A stretch of 17,219 nt of DNA, taken from assembly GCA_012032855.1 (NCBI GenBank), contig JAAUQA010000012.1, positions 1-17,219 of the forward strand, given 5' to 3'. The position numbers and the translations under genes were made by a program. Under the pieces are notes generated by a model, which did no database searches, had not been told where the DNA came from, and saw only the letters and a list, made by a program, of their open reading frames with translations. Source of the stretch: Candidatus Competibacteraceae bacterium (lineage in GTDB: Bacteria; Pseudomonadota; Gammaproteobacteria; Competibacterales; Competibacteraceae). Of the stretch, positions 8,399 through 16,216 are shown piece by piece. The number at the start of each line of letters is the position of its first letter. Within the stretch, counting starts at the first letter, position 1.

Positions 8399-8836
8399 GG
8401 CTGGAGCGCGCAGCATTTTATTAATTTCGCCGCGGTGCAGTTCTTCTGTAGCGATTTGGCGACGGGCATATTCTTCCAGCATGACCGATTTATCCTGTAC
8501 TAATTCCAGCAGTCGCCAGTAGGCAGCCAGTGCTGTGCTTTCGTGCTCCAGGGACTCGCGCAAGATATCGCCGAGATCGTGTTTATGGGTTTCTAGCAGA
8601 GGACCGATTGCCAGCGAAGGATGCTCACCCAGATGAGTGATTAATTCACCGGCTTCTTGGGCGTGAAGCAGCGATTCCTCGGCCTGCGAACGACACCAGG
8701 ACACCACGGGAATGCGACTGTAACCATAGATCATAAACGAGTAGTGGGTGTAGCGGACTACCCCGGCCAGTTCCAGTTCCAAGATCCGGTCTAGTGCGGC
8801 AACGACCGCTGCTTTATCAAAAGCGTGTTCATTCAT
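8396..8836 (-). CDS. Ferritin-like (bacterioferritin-type) four-helix protein in nif operon
   Basis: A 146-residue, almost all-helical protein. Likely di-iron ligands sit in four helices: Glu22 (LELAGVVRY), Glu53/54 and His58 (AEESLLHAQEAGE), Glu98/100 (LEHESTALAAY), and Glu131/His134 (ATEELHRGEI, an ExxH motif). Length is close to bacterioferritin (about 158). No heme-binding Met is evident, so it may be a ferritin-like iron store, an oxidoreductase, or a mini-ferritin. ATG 8836 is preferred over the upstream TTG at 8851 because GAGAG in the leader is well placed for it. It is the third gene after ferredoxin and nifQ, 34 bp after the nifQ stop. This suggests nitrogen-fixation-linked expression and a role in iron supply or oxygen protection for nitrogenase. 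Confidence 0.8.
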   Translation of the reverse strand: MNEHAFDKAAVVAALDRILELELAGVVRYTHYSFMIYGYSRIPVVSWCRSQAEESLLHAQEAGELITHLGEHPSLAIGPLLETHKHDLGDILRESLEHESTALAAYWRLLELVQDKSVMLEEYARRQIATEELHRGEINKMLRAPA

Positions 8837-8870
8837 GGGGGTGACTCTCAAAGTTATGCCGGATGCCTAT

Positions 8871-9431
8871 TCATTCTTCCGGGCTGAAGCAGAGCGCATA
8901 ATCCGCGCAGACTTCGCAAGATGGCGCGCGGCATAGATAAATGCCTTCTTGTAAGCACAGTTGTTTATAGAGGAATTTTTTCCACCGCATATTGCGCTCG
9001 TTTTTCGCCGCGAGTTGGGGGAAATTCCGCTCCATCAGTGCTGTCAAATCGGACCGTGACCAGAGTCCTAAGTCTTCCCAAAGATGATTGCCGGCCATAC
9101 AGCCGGTGGCCACAATCTCACTCATCCAAACTTCCGAAGCTGTCTGCCCGGCACGGTGCATCAACAATAGTTTTTGCAGCTCGTCTTTCTCTTCCAGCAG
9201 CCTGGGGTCCACAGGGGGTCTAGGAAACGGTATACCGGCGGGCAAGGATACGCTCGGAAAATGGGCGTCCATCATAAGCGCAAATTCTTTCGCTTCCAAG
9301 CCCAACTGCAGCGGCATGGTGCCACCACCGCTGTATTGGGTAGCCAACATACAGGCCATCGCTTGAGCGTTGCCTAAGCTGTCGCTGCGACTCATTAAAA
9401 AGTCATAAAGGTGCTGTCTATGACTGATCAT
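8871..9431 (-). CDS. nifQ: NifQ, molybdenum donor for FeMo-cofactor synthesis
   Basis: NifQ carries an Fe-S–Mo cluster and delivers molybdenum to the NifEN/NifH machinery that finishes FeMo-cofactor. The 186-residue length is typical. The C-terminal cysteine motif Cx4Cx2Cx5C is intact (LCRAPSCEVCADYALC). Other family-like stretches are ATGCMAGNHLWEDLGLWSR and FPQLAAKNERNMRWKKFLY. Its ATG (9429-9431) overlaps the ferredoxin stop as ATGA, so the two are translationally coupled. Expression is predicted to depend on NifA and sigma-54 through the promoter upstream of the ferredoxin gene. The gene appears intact, unlike many neighbours. Confidence 0.94.
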   Translation of the reverse strand: MISHRQHLYDFLMSRSDSLGNAQAMACMLATQYSGGGTMPLQLGLEAKEFALMMDAHFPSVSLPAGIPFPRPPVDPRLLEEKDELQKLLLMHRAGQTASEVWMSEIVATGCMAGNHLWEDLGLWSRSDLTALMERNFPQLAAKNERNMRWKKFLYKQLCLQEGIYLCRAPSCEVCADYALCFSPEE

Positions 9432-9670
9432 GATGGTACAAGCCCCGATAACGAGCCGGGCGGATTGAGCGGGGTGCCTTGGCTATCCAAGATAGCACCT
9501 TCCACGGGGCAGATGCTGGCGCATTGTGGATCAGCGTAATCCCCTTCACATTCGGTGCATTTTTTTGAGTCAATGAGGAAATGCGGCTGCGCCAGGAAAA
9601 TCGCCTGAGTTGGGCACACCGGTTGGCACGCCCAGCAATTGATGCACTCTGCGACGATTTTGAAAGCCAT
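9428..9670 (-). CDS. 2[4Fe-4S] ferredoxin, nif-associated
   Basis: An 80-residue bacterial dicluster ferredoxin. The first Cys set is Cys9-x2-Cys12-x2-Cys15-x3-Cys19-Pro. The second is Cys38-x2-Cys41-x8-Cys50-x3-Cys54-Pro, with the longer 8-residue insert seen in YfhL/nif-type ferredoxins. It is the first gene of the operon with nifQ and sits behind a sigma-54-type promoter. An equivalent ferredoxin next to nifQ/nifB occurs in several diazotrophs, where it supports FeMo-cofactor assembly or electron supply. It is cytosolic, with no signal peptide. Whether it is FdxN in the strict sense cannot be decided without a tree. Confidence 0.93.
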   Translation of the reverse strand: MAFKIVAECINCWACQPVCPTQAIFLAQPHFLIDSKKCTECEGDYADPQCASICPVEGAILDSQGTPLNPPGSLSGLVPS

Positions 9671-9784
9671 CAGACCATTCCGCCATAGATCAGCAGGTTG
9701 AAGACAGTGGATAGTATCTGCCCGAGTCGGTGCATTGGACTTTTCTCGAATGAGTAGGGATCAGTAAGCTCATAATGTGACCTA

Positions 9785-9799
9785 GCAAACGCTATGCCG
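9785..9799 (-). promoter_or_regulatory. Sigma-54 (-24/-12) promoter of ferredoxin–nifQ–ferritin operon
   Basis: On the minus strand the sequence reads CGGCATAGCGTTTGC, compared with the consensus TGGCAC-N5-TTGC. The invariant GG (-24) and GC (-12) are present with exactly 10 bp between them. Two of the outer consensus bases differ. The start point would be near 9773, about 100 nt before the ferredoxin ATG. Two NifA-type sites upstream strengthen the call. Confidence 0.75.
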
Positions 9800-9860
9800 A
9801 TCCAGGCAGAGAAGTTAACCGCTGTTTCGTTAAGTTTTTTTTGTTGGTCCGTGGCGATTG

Positions 9861-9876
9861 TGTTAGAACTGTCACA
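9861..9876. promoter_or_regulatory. NifA upstream activator site 1 (TGT-N10-ACA)
   Basis: TGTTAGAACTGTCACA matches the NifA recognition pattern TGT-N10-ACA exactly. Its centre is about 95 bp upstream of the predicted start point near 9773, in the usual window for enhancer-type NifA sites. Confidence 0.72.
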
Positions 9877-9892
9877 CGCAACAATCTGCAGA

Positions 9893-9908
9893 TGTTGTCA
9901 AACCGACA
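9893..9908. promoter_or_regulatory. NifA upstream activator site 2 (TGT-N10-ACA)
   Basis: TGTTGTCAAACCGACA is a second exact TGT-N10-ACA. It lies 32 bp centre-to-centre from the first site, close to three helical turns, so two NifA dimers could bind the same face of the helix. Confidence 0.7.
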
Positions 9909-10039
9909 AAGCGGTTCAGCATCCGCTGAGGAAGCATCGCCTTACGGCACAAACTGTGACGTCATGCCGTATCGGCGATAAGTGGAGATGGTTAAAAAAA
10001 GGATGCGGAATAACGAGTAAGGGAAGTCGAACTGAACGG

Positions 10040-10240
10040 TTAGAGGTCGGCCAGTTGTTGTTTACGTTCCCGAAGTAGTACCTGATAGGCTCGGCTTAGC
10101 GCATGTTCATACGCACAATCGCCTTTCTCACCCATCTCATCCAGCCTTGCTTCATAAAAGGCGATTTGCTGGCGTAGATAGTCTTCCGCTCGATGGCCTC
10201 GGCCAGCATAGCTGGGGTTAACGAGCACCTGAGTCTGCAT
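10040..10240 (-). CDS. Small hypothetical protein (66 aa)
   Basis: I do not recognise this protein. It has a strong Shine-Dalgarno (AGGAGGA, 10245-10251 on the complementary strand) four bases before the ATG, so it is probably translated. The N-terminal dozen residues (MQTQVLVNPSYA) are followed by a charged helical stretch (EDYLRQQIAFYEARLDEMGE, then YEHALSRAYQVLLRERKQQL), likely a helical hairpin or coiled coil. One Cys is present. There is no signal peptide or membrane segment. It is on the same strand as the ferredoxin–nifQ operon but upstream of that operon's own promoter, so it has separate transcription. A nitrogen-fixation link is suggested only by position. Confidence 0.68.
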   Translation of the reverse strand: MQTQVLVNPSYAGRGHRAEDYLRQQIAFYEARLDEMGEKGDCAYEHALSRAYQVLLRERKQQLADL

Positions 10241-10547
10241 TTTATCCTCCTCAAAATAATAATGGCTTGCATTAAGAATAGCTTAGCGGGGATAAATGAC
10301 AATCGGGTGACGAAATGCAGAAGTTGATGCGAAGCATCGGTAACGATGCTTTGCTTGATCTCTTCTGTTGCTGTCAGCCAATTCATCACAGTCGAAATCA
10401 GGAATTTCCCGGATATACAATACAACACTTTACCGGCATCCTAATAGGCAAAGTGGAGTGTTTGCGTGGTAGTCATATCGGCTCGGGTTTACGCTCTAAG
10501 CAGCCGCCACCAAGCAATATTCGAGTGCATAGTGGGAGGCCCCTCAC
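10241..10547. other. Intergenic region between divergent 66-aa and PilZ genes
   Basis: About 307 bp without a supported gene. Besides the candidate promoter for the 66-aa gene, it holds an 11-bp inverted repeat with one mismatch, GCGAAGCATCG (10329-10339) and CGATGCTTTGC (10344-10354), around a GTAA loop. This could be a hairpin or operator. I see no clear promoter for the PilZ gene. Confidence 0.5.
10275..10302 (-). promoter_or_regulatory. Candidate sigma-70 promoter of the 66-aa gene
   Basis: On the minus strand, TTGTCA (10297-10302) and TATTCT (10275-10280) are separated by 16 bp. Both are near-consensus. They lie 35-60 bp before ATG 10240. No -24/-12 element is visible here. Confidence 0.35.
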
Positions 10548-10859
10548 ATGATTGAGCATCGCTGTAGTAAACGCCAAGATACCGCGTTAGCAACCTCGTT
10601 GTATCACCAAGGCCGCTATTTAGCTGGCGGCATCGTATTGAATGCCAGCCAGAATGGCTTGTTTGTGGCTACCGATGTGGCGGCCCCCAGACACGCCTTT
10701 CTGGAGATCAAATTCAGCGTGCCTGAGGAACAAGGCGAGAAGCATCACCGGTTTTTTGCTATGGTGACCCATGTCGATGAATGTGGCATGGGCTTGTACG
10801 TAGATGTACTGATTCCTGAGTCGCGAGAGGGGATAAGCGCTTTGCTAAAGTATGCCTAA
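10548..10859 (+). CDS. PilZ-domain protein (c-di-GMP binding)
   Basis: A 103-residue single-domain protein. Both c-di-GMP contact motifs are present: RxxxR as RCSKR (residues 5-9) and (D/N)xSxxG as NASQNG. A beta-barrel-like pattern follows (LEIKFSVPEE, RFFAMVTHVDECGMGLYV). It should bind cyclic di-GMP and act as a receptor in motility, exopolysaccharide or type IV pilus control. The partner is unknown because no flagellar, pilus or cellulose genes are in the window. The start at 10548 has GGGAGG about eight bases upstream. It is monocistronic and ends at a strong hairpin shared with the convergent glutathione reductase gene. Confidence 0.88.
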   Translation: MIEHRCSKRQDTALATSLYHQGRYLAGGIVLNASQNGLFVATDVAAPRHAFLEIKFSVPEEQGEKHHRFFAMVTHVDECGMGLYVDVLIPESREGISALLKYA

Positions 10860-10934
10860 AGAGAGCGACTTGTGTCTTGAAACCGACCCATGAATAAATG
10901 ACAGATAAATAACCGGTTATACCGACCATCTGCC

Positions 10935-10961
10935 ACAGCGTCCTGTTACTCAGGACGCTGT
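10935..10961. terminator. Hairpin terminator between convergent PilZ and gor genes
   Basis: A perfect 11-bp stem ACAGCGTCCTG / CAGGACGCTGT encloses the 5-nt loop TTACT. It lies 76 bp after the PilZ stop and 12 bp after the gor stop. There are only short T stretches after it on either strand, so it probably acts from both sides but is not a textbook T-run terminator. Confidence 0.7.
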
Positions 10962-10972
10962 TTCCAAATCGA

Positions 10973-12324
10973 TTACCGCATCGTGACCAACTCTTCGGCA
11001 CTGGTGGGATGAATGGCCACGGTGTCGTCGAAATCCCGTTTGGTCGCCCCCATGCGCACCGCTACCGCGAAACCCTGTAACATTTCATCAGCATCAGGGC
11101 CGATGATGTGGCAGCCGACGACCTTTTCCTCCGATCCCACACACACCAGCTTCATGGCGGTTTGGATCTTATGTGGCGTCAAGGCGTGATACATCGGCGT
11201 AAACTGGGTTTGGTAAATCTTGACGGCGTCACCGTAAGCTGATCTGGCTTGCTGTTCGGTCAATCCCACGGTGCCGATCGGGGGATGACTGAACACCACG
11301 GTGGGAATGTTTTCGTAAACCAGACGACGTTCGGGCTGGTTATCAAATAAGCGGTCGGCCAAACGACGACCGGCAGCGATAGCCACCGGCGTCAGCGGAA
11401 ACCGGCCGGTGATGTCGCCGATGACATAAATACCGGGTACGTTGGTATTTTGGAACTTATCCGTGGGAAGCGTTCCGTCTTCGTTTAGGTTGACGCCGGT
11501 AGCCGGCAAATTGAGATCGGCGGTTAGCGGATCTCGACCAATCGCCCAAACCAAGCTATCTACCGGCAAGATCTCCGCACAATCTCCCTTACAGTGCAGC
11601 TTTAGCAGGCCATCGGGCAGGCGCTCCACAGCCTGGAGGATCGTGTGGGTTAGAACCGTGATGCCGTCTTCGCGCATCTGCATCATCAGCTGTTTGCCAA
11701 GCAGGCTATCGAATTCTCGTAGCAACGTATCCCGGCGTTGGATTAACAACACTTCGGCGCCGATGCGTGCAGCATCCCGGCCAGTTCGACAGCGATATAA
11801 CCGCCGCCGACCACCGCAACCCGACGCGGGCAGGCGTCTAGAGCGAAAAAACCATCTGAGGTTATTCCCCACTCAGCACCGGGCATATCGGGGATTCGCG
11901 GTTGCCCCCCGGTGGCGATGACAATATGCTCGGCTTGGTAACGTTCTCCATCTACCACCACGGTATGCGCGTCTTCGAAGCGGGCCTGACCACGGACCAA
12001 TTCCACCCCGGCTTGGTCGAGATAACCGATATACCAGTGATTGATTTTGCGAATATGCGCTTCGCGTGCCGTTTTCAACGCTGCCCAATCGAAGCCTTGA
12101 TGCTGCAGGTGAAAACCATAACCGGGAGCATCGGCGAATTTATGGGCCAGGTTGGCGCCGTACCACATTATTTTTTTAGGCACGCAACCCAAATTCACGC
12201 AGGTGCCGCCCAAGCGGTCTTTTTCGATCAGCACGCACTTAGCCCCATAACGCGCTGCTCGTTCAGCGACCGATAAGCCGCCGCTGCCGGCGCCGATAAC
12301 GACGAGATCACACTGTTTGCTCAT
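10973..12324 (-). CDS. gor: Glutathione-disulfide reductase, frameshifted
   Basis: A cytosolic FAD flavoenzyme that reduces GSSG with NADPH. The FAD motif is GAGSGG (11-16). The redox-active disulfide is [10 protein letters not shown] (Cys42, Cys47). The NADPH motif is [13 protein letters not shown] (about 171-183). The second FAD segment is [10 protein letters not shown]. The dimer-interface active site is HPTSAEEL with His439 and Glu444. The first frame (ATG 12324) goes wrong after AGMLH. The second picks up at [13 protein letters not shown], implying one missing base near 11763-11767. Repaired length is 450 aa, equal to E. coli Gor. The CVNxGCVPKK and YIAVELAG motifs favour glutathione reductase over dihydrolipoamide dehydrogenase or mercuric reductase. 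It is divergent from the acyl-CoA ligase gene, with a 170-bp spacer. Confidence 0.92.
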
Positions 12325-12494
12325 GATACAGTCTCTAAGCTCTGAAGAATCATGTAAATTTTAGGTGGCATCTGCGCTGAGGGCAGCTATATTTCCATAA
12401 AGTCCACCCACTGCCAGCGAGCGTTGAGTGGATAAAGTCCGAACAAAATGAGAGCCGGATCACGCTCCGTTCCCGGACCATCATAATAAATAAT

Positions 12495-14502
12495 ATGACG
12501 GAGGATAGCTTGCTGACGATGCAACAGAATCAGCACACCGCTTCTCATAGGACTTCCGACGATGCGCTGGATACCTTTCCCAAACTTTTACTGAGTCATG
12601 CCAAACGGCGTGCCAATAAACCGGCAATTCGCGAAAAAGAGTTCGGTATTTGGCAGTTTTGGACTTGGCAACAAATGGCCGAAGAGATTCGCGCCTTTGC
12701 CTGCGGGTTGGCCGAGTTAGGGTTTCAGCGGGAGGATAAACTGGCCATTATTGGCGATAACCGTCCTCAGCTCTATTGGGCGATGGCGGCGGCGCAGTGT
12801 CTGGGTGGGGTGCCGGTCCCGTTGTATCAGGACGCGGTGGCCGATGAAATGGCTTATGTGCTCAATAATGCCGATATCCGGTTCGTTATGGTCGAAGACC
12901 AGGAACAGGTTGATAAAGTCCTGGAGATCAAGGACCGTTGCCCGCAATTAGAGATTGTCGTCTATGACGATCCCCGTGGCTTACGCCATTACTATCAGCC
13001 TTTTCTGTACAGCTTGAAGAAAGTACAGGAATCGGGTCGCGGCTTCGATCATACCCATCCCGGGTTTTTGAAGAGCAGGTGAATGCCAGCACCGGAGAGG
13101 ATGTCGGGGTCATGCTTTATACCTCCGGCACCACCGGCAATCCCAAGGGCGTCATGCTCACCTACAACAATTTCATCATCACCGGCCGCAACGGCATTAT
13201 CCGCGAGGGACTGCGGGAAGATGAAGAAGTGCTGGCCTATCTGCCTATGGCTTGGGTTGGCGATCATTTGTTCTCCTTCGCGCAATCCTATGTCGCTGGT
13301 TTCTGCGTGAGTTGTCCCGAGAGTGCCGAGACCGTCATGCACGATATGCGTGAAATCGGCCCTACCTATTTCTTTGCCCCACCACGTATTTTTGAAAATC
13401 TGCTGACCCAAGTCATGATTCGCATGGAAGACGCCGGGTTTATCAAGCGCAAGATGTTTCATTACTTCATGGATCATGCCCGGCGAGTGGGTACGGCGAT
13501 TCTGGACGGGAAATCGGTCTCGCCGGCGATAAGTTCATCTATGCCTTGGGCCGGGTTTTGGTCTACGGACCCTTGAAGAACGTTTTGGGTTTCAGCCGAA
13601 TTCGCTTGGCTTATACCGCCGGTGAGGCGATCGGCCCGGACATTTTCGATTTCTTCCGTTCACTGGGCATTAATATCAAGCAATTGTACGGTTCTACTGA
13701 GGCTGCGGTGTTTATCTGTGTCCAACCCAACGGTCAAGTTAAACCCGATACGGTCGGCACACCGGCTCTGGATGTCGAAGTCAAAATCACCGAGGACGGT
13801 GAGGTCTTATTCCGCGGGCCCGGCGTGTTCCATTCGTATTATAAAAATCCCAAATCCACCGCTGAGACCAAGGACCAAGACGGTTGGGTGTTCACCGGCG
13901 ATGCGGGCTTTTTCGACGAGGACGGCCATCTCAAGATCATCGATCGGGCCAAGGACGTGGGCAAGCTAGTGGACGGGACGCTGTTCGCACCCAAATACAT
14001 CGAAAACAAGCTCAAGTTCTTCCCGTTCATCAAGGAGGTGGTGGCGTTTGGCGATACCAAGGACTATGTCACCGCATTCATCAATATTGATCTGGAAGCA
14101 GTGGGCAACTGGGCCGAACGGCACAATTTGGCCTATTCCGGCTATACCGACCTGGCCGGACAACCGGAGGTTTATGAGCTGGTTCGGGACTGCGTGGAGA
14201 AAGTTAACGCCGACCTGGCTAAGGATGCCAAGTTATCCGGTTCGCAAATCAAGCGGTTTCTGGTGTTGCATAAGGAACTGGATGCCGACGACGGCGAATT
14301 GACGCGCACCCGCAAGGTGCGTCGCCGCTTTGTCGCCGAGCGCTACGCCGAACTGATTAACGCACTGTTCTCGGATGAAACCAGCCACGCGGTAGAAGCA
14401 CAAGTGAAATACGAGGATGGCCGCACCGGAACCATTCGCGCCGAACTCAGGATATGTGAGGCTGAACGCTTCAATATCGCCGAACTGCGCCAAGCCAGCT
14501 GA
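12495..14502 (+). CDS. Long-chain acyl-CoA synthetase / AMP-binding ligase, two frameshifts
   Basis: Activates a carboxylic acid with ATP and CoA through an acyl-AMP. Core motifs are YTSGTTGNPKG (about residue 209, phosphate loop), YGSTEAA (about 398) and GWVFTGDAGF followed by KIIDRAKD (about 464-485, hinge region). Three frames must be joined. The first ends TGA at 13081 and the second takes over at FEEQVNAST, so a base is missing near 13057-13069. The second stops at 13576 and the third starts by GDKFIYALGRVLVYG, so a base is missing near 13516-13520. Repaired length is 669 aa, normal for the long-chain family. The gene is followed 14 bp later by livG. This ligase-plus-Liv arrangement recurs in proteobacteria and suggests uptake and activation of a fatty or aromatic acid. 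The exact substrate is not readable. Confidence 0.88.
12500..12505 (+). promoter_or_regulatory. Shine-Dalgarno inside the predicted ligase start
   Basis: GGAGGA lies five codons into the frame opened at ATG 12495, which itself has no good ribosome-binding site. In-frame TTG 12510 (4-nt spacing) or ATG 12519 (13-nt spacing) may be the true start. This would shorten the ligase by 5 or 8 residues. Confidence 0.45.
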
Positions 14503-14516
14503 GGAGAATCCACGTC

Positions 14517-15305
14517 ATGAATCCTAACCGTATCATCGGCGATGTCATTCTGGAGGCCGACGATATCGCCTTATCCTTCGGTGGCGTCCGGGCACTCAGC
14601 CACGTCAGTTTCGGGGTCCGAGAGCATGAGATCTGCTCGATCATCGGCCCCAACGGGGCGGGTAAAAGCTCCATGCTGAATGTCATCAACGGGGTCTATC
14701 ACCCCCAACACGGTCATATCATTTATCGCGGCAAGCGCATCCGCCGCATGCGCACCCACAAATCCGCACGCTATGGGATCGCCCGCACCTTCCAGAATAT
14801 AGCCCTGTTCAAAGGCATGAGCGTACTGGATAACATCTTGACCGGGCGTAACTTGATGATCAAGAGCACCTTCATTGAACAAGCCGTTTATTGGGGTCGC
14901 GCCCATCGGGAAGAGATGGCGCATCGTCGGCGGGTCGAGGAAATTATCGATTTTTTGGAAATCGAATCGGTGCGCAAAGTGCCGGTCGGTCGTTTGCCGT
15001 ATGGGTTACAAAAGCGGGTCGAGTTGGGCCGTGCCCTAGCGGCGGAACCGCAGGTTTTATTATTGGATGAACCGATGGCCGGTATGAATGTGGAAGAAAA
15101 AGAAGACATGTGCCGGTTCGTGTTGGACGTCAACGACGAATTCGGCACCACCATTGTTCTGATCGAACATGACATGGGGGTGGTGATGGATCTGTCGGAC
15201 CACGTGATCGTGCTGGACTACGGGCGCAAGATCGCCGACGGCACGCCGGAGGAAATACGCGGTAATCAACAAGTCATCGACGCTTATCTTGGGGTGGCGG
15301 CGTAG
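14517..15305 (+). CDS. livG: ABC transporter ATP-binding protein, LivG type
   Basis: A 262-residue cytoplasmic ATPase of the branched-chain amino acid (HAAT) class. Walker A is GPNGAGKS (44-51), the Q-loop Gln is at 93 (TFQNIALF), and the signature is LPYGLQKRVELGRAL (160-174, in place of LSGGQ). Walker B is LLLDEP (181-186) and the switch His is 218 (IEHDMGVVM). The LivG subtype is supported by length and by the RTFQNIALFKGMSVLDNI stretch. A GGAG ribosome-binding site precedes ATG 14517. It is in an operon with the upstream ligase and downstream permeases. No livF or binding-protein gene is seen within the window; they probably follow beyond 17219. The substrate may be an acid activated by the ligase rather than an amino acid. 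Confidence 0.92.
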   Translation: MNPNRIIGDVILEADDIALSFGGVRALSHVSFGVREHEICSIIGPNGAGKSSMLNVINGVYHPQHGHIIYRGKRIRRMRTHKSARYGIARTFQNIALFKGMSVLDNILTGRNLMIKSTFIEQAVYWGRAHREEMAHRRRVEEIIDFLEIESVRKVPVGRLPYGLQKRVELGRALAAEPQVLLLDEPMAGMNVEEKEDMCRFVLDVNDEFGTTIVLIEHDMGVVMDLSDHVIVLDYGRKIADGTPEEIRGNQQVIDAYLGVAA

Positions 15306-15330
15306 GCGACTGATAGGGGGATAAGCAAAC

Positions 15331-16212
15331 GTGTCGTTTTTCTTCGAGGTGTTGATCGGCGGATTGCTGGCCGGCGTGATGTATTCGTTGGTGGCGCTCG
15401 GTTTCGTGTTGATTTTCAAAGCGTCCGGGGTGCTCAATTTCGCTCAGGGCGCGATGGTGTTATTCGCTGCATTGACATTCGTCAGCCTGATCGAAATGGG
15501 CCTGAATTTTTGGTTGGTGATGGTTTTAACGCTAGCCATTATGGTGTTACTAGCGGTGCTCACCGAACGAATCGTGTTGCGCCCGCTGGTCAATCAACCG
15601 GCGATTACCCTGTTCATGGCGACGATTGGCCTCAGTTTTTTGTTGGAAGGGTTAGCGCAAGGGTTGTGGGGGTCCCAGCCGCATCGTCTGGAATTAGGCA
15701 TTCCCGACGACGTGCTGGAAATCGGCGATATGTTCATCAGCACCTTCGACCTGTATGCCGCCGTAATCGCCGCTTTGTTGGTGACCGCGTTGGCGGTGTT
15801 TTTCAGTAAAACCCGGGTCGGGCGGGCGCTACGGGCAGTCGCCGACGATCATCAGGCGGCGCTGTCGGTAGGCATCCCGCTCAAGCATATTTGGGCGATT
15901 GTCTGGGCGGTGGCGGGTTTCGTGGCATTGGTCGCGGGGCTGTTGTGGGGCGCTCGGCAAGGGGTGCAGTTTTCACTCACCCTGGTCGCGTTGAAAGCGT
16001 TGCCAGTGTTGATTCTCGGTGGTTTTACCTCGGTGCCCGGCGCCATCGTCGGTGGGCTGATCATCGGGGCCAGCGAGAAGCTGGCGGAAGTGTATATCGG
16101 TCCTTACGTCGGTGGCGGTATTGAGAACTGGTTCCCATATATGCTCGCCTTGATGTTTTTGTTGATTCGCCCCGAAGGTTTATTCGGGGAAGAGCATATC
16201 GATAGGGTATGA
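15331..16212 (+). CDS. livH: ABC transporter permease, LivH type
   Basis: A 293-residue inner-membrane permease with about eight hydrophobic segments. The N-terminal GLLAGVMYSLVALGFVLIFK and VLNFAQGAMVLF stretches are hallmarks of LivH. The GRALRAVADDHQAALSVGI region is the coupling loop that meets the ATPase. LPVLILGGFTSVPGAIVGG is near the C-terminus. The start is GTG 15331, with a G-rich Shine-Dalgarno (GGGGGATA) about 10 bases upstream. It pairs with the LivM-type permease that begins five bases after its stop. The reading frame is intact. Confidence 0.92.
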   Translation: MSFFFEVLIGGLLAGVMYSLVALGFVLIFKASGVLNFAQGAMVLFAALTFVSLIEMGLNFWLVMVLTLAIMVLLAVLTERIVLRPLVNQPAITLFMATIGLSFLLEGLAQGLWGSQPHRLELGIPDDVLEIGDMFISTFDLYAAVIAALLVTALAVFFSKTRVGRALRAVADDHQAALSVGIPLKHIWAIVWAVAGFVALVAGLLWGARQGVQFSLTLVALKALPVLILGGFTSVPGAIVGGLIIGASEKLAEVYIGPYVGGGIENWFPYMLALMFLLIRPEGLFGEEHIDRV

Positions 16213-16216
16213 CGCC

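Larger units (their letters stand above)
9671..10039. other. Regulatory intergenic region of the nif operon
   Basis: These 369 bp hold no convincing gene. They contain the -24/-12 promoter (9785-9799), an 8-T tract (9835-9842) that may bend the DNA, two TGT-N10-ACA sites (9861-9876 and 9893-9908), and a TGACGTCA palindrome (9957-9964) of unknown meaning. The predicted ferredoxin leader is about 100 nt. An open frame on the plus strand here (9794-10078) has no family features and runs through the regulatory sites. Confidence 0.7.

Noticed and set aside
9794..10078. A 94-codon plus-strand open frame over the nif control region.
   Set aside because: It runs through both NifA sites, has no ribosome-binding site of note and no family resemblance.
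10329..10354. Imperfect hairpin upstream of the PilZ gene as a c-di-GMP riboswitch.
   Set aside because: It is a lone short stem about 190 bp from the start codon; no conserved GEMM core (tetraloop–receptor arrangement) could be found.
13057..13576. Programmed ribosomal frameshifting to explain the split ligase.
   Set aside because: No slippery heptamer plus pseudoknot is evident, two separate shifts would be needed, and unrelated genes in the window show the same type of lesion.
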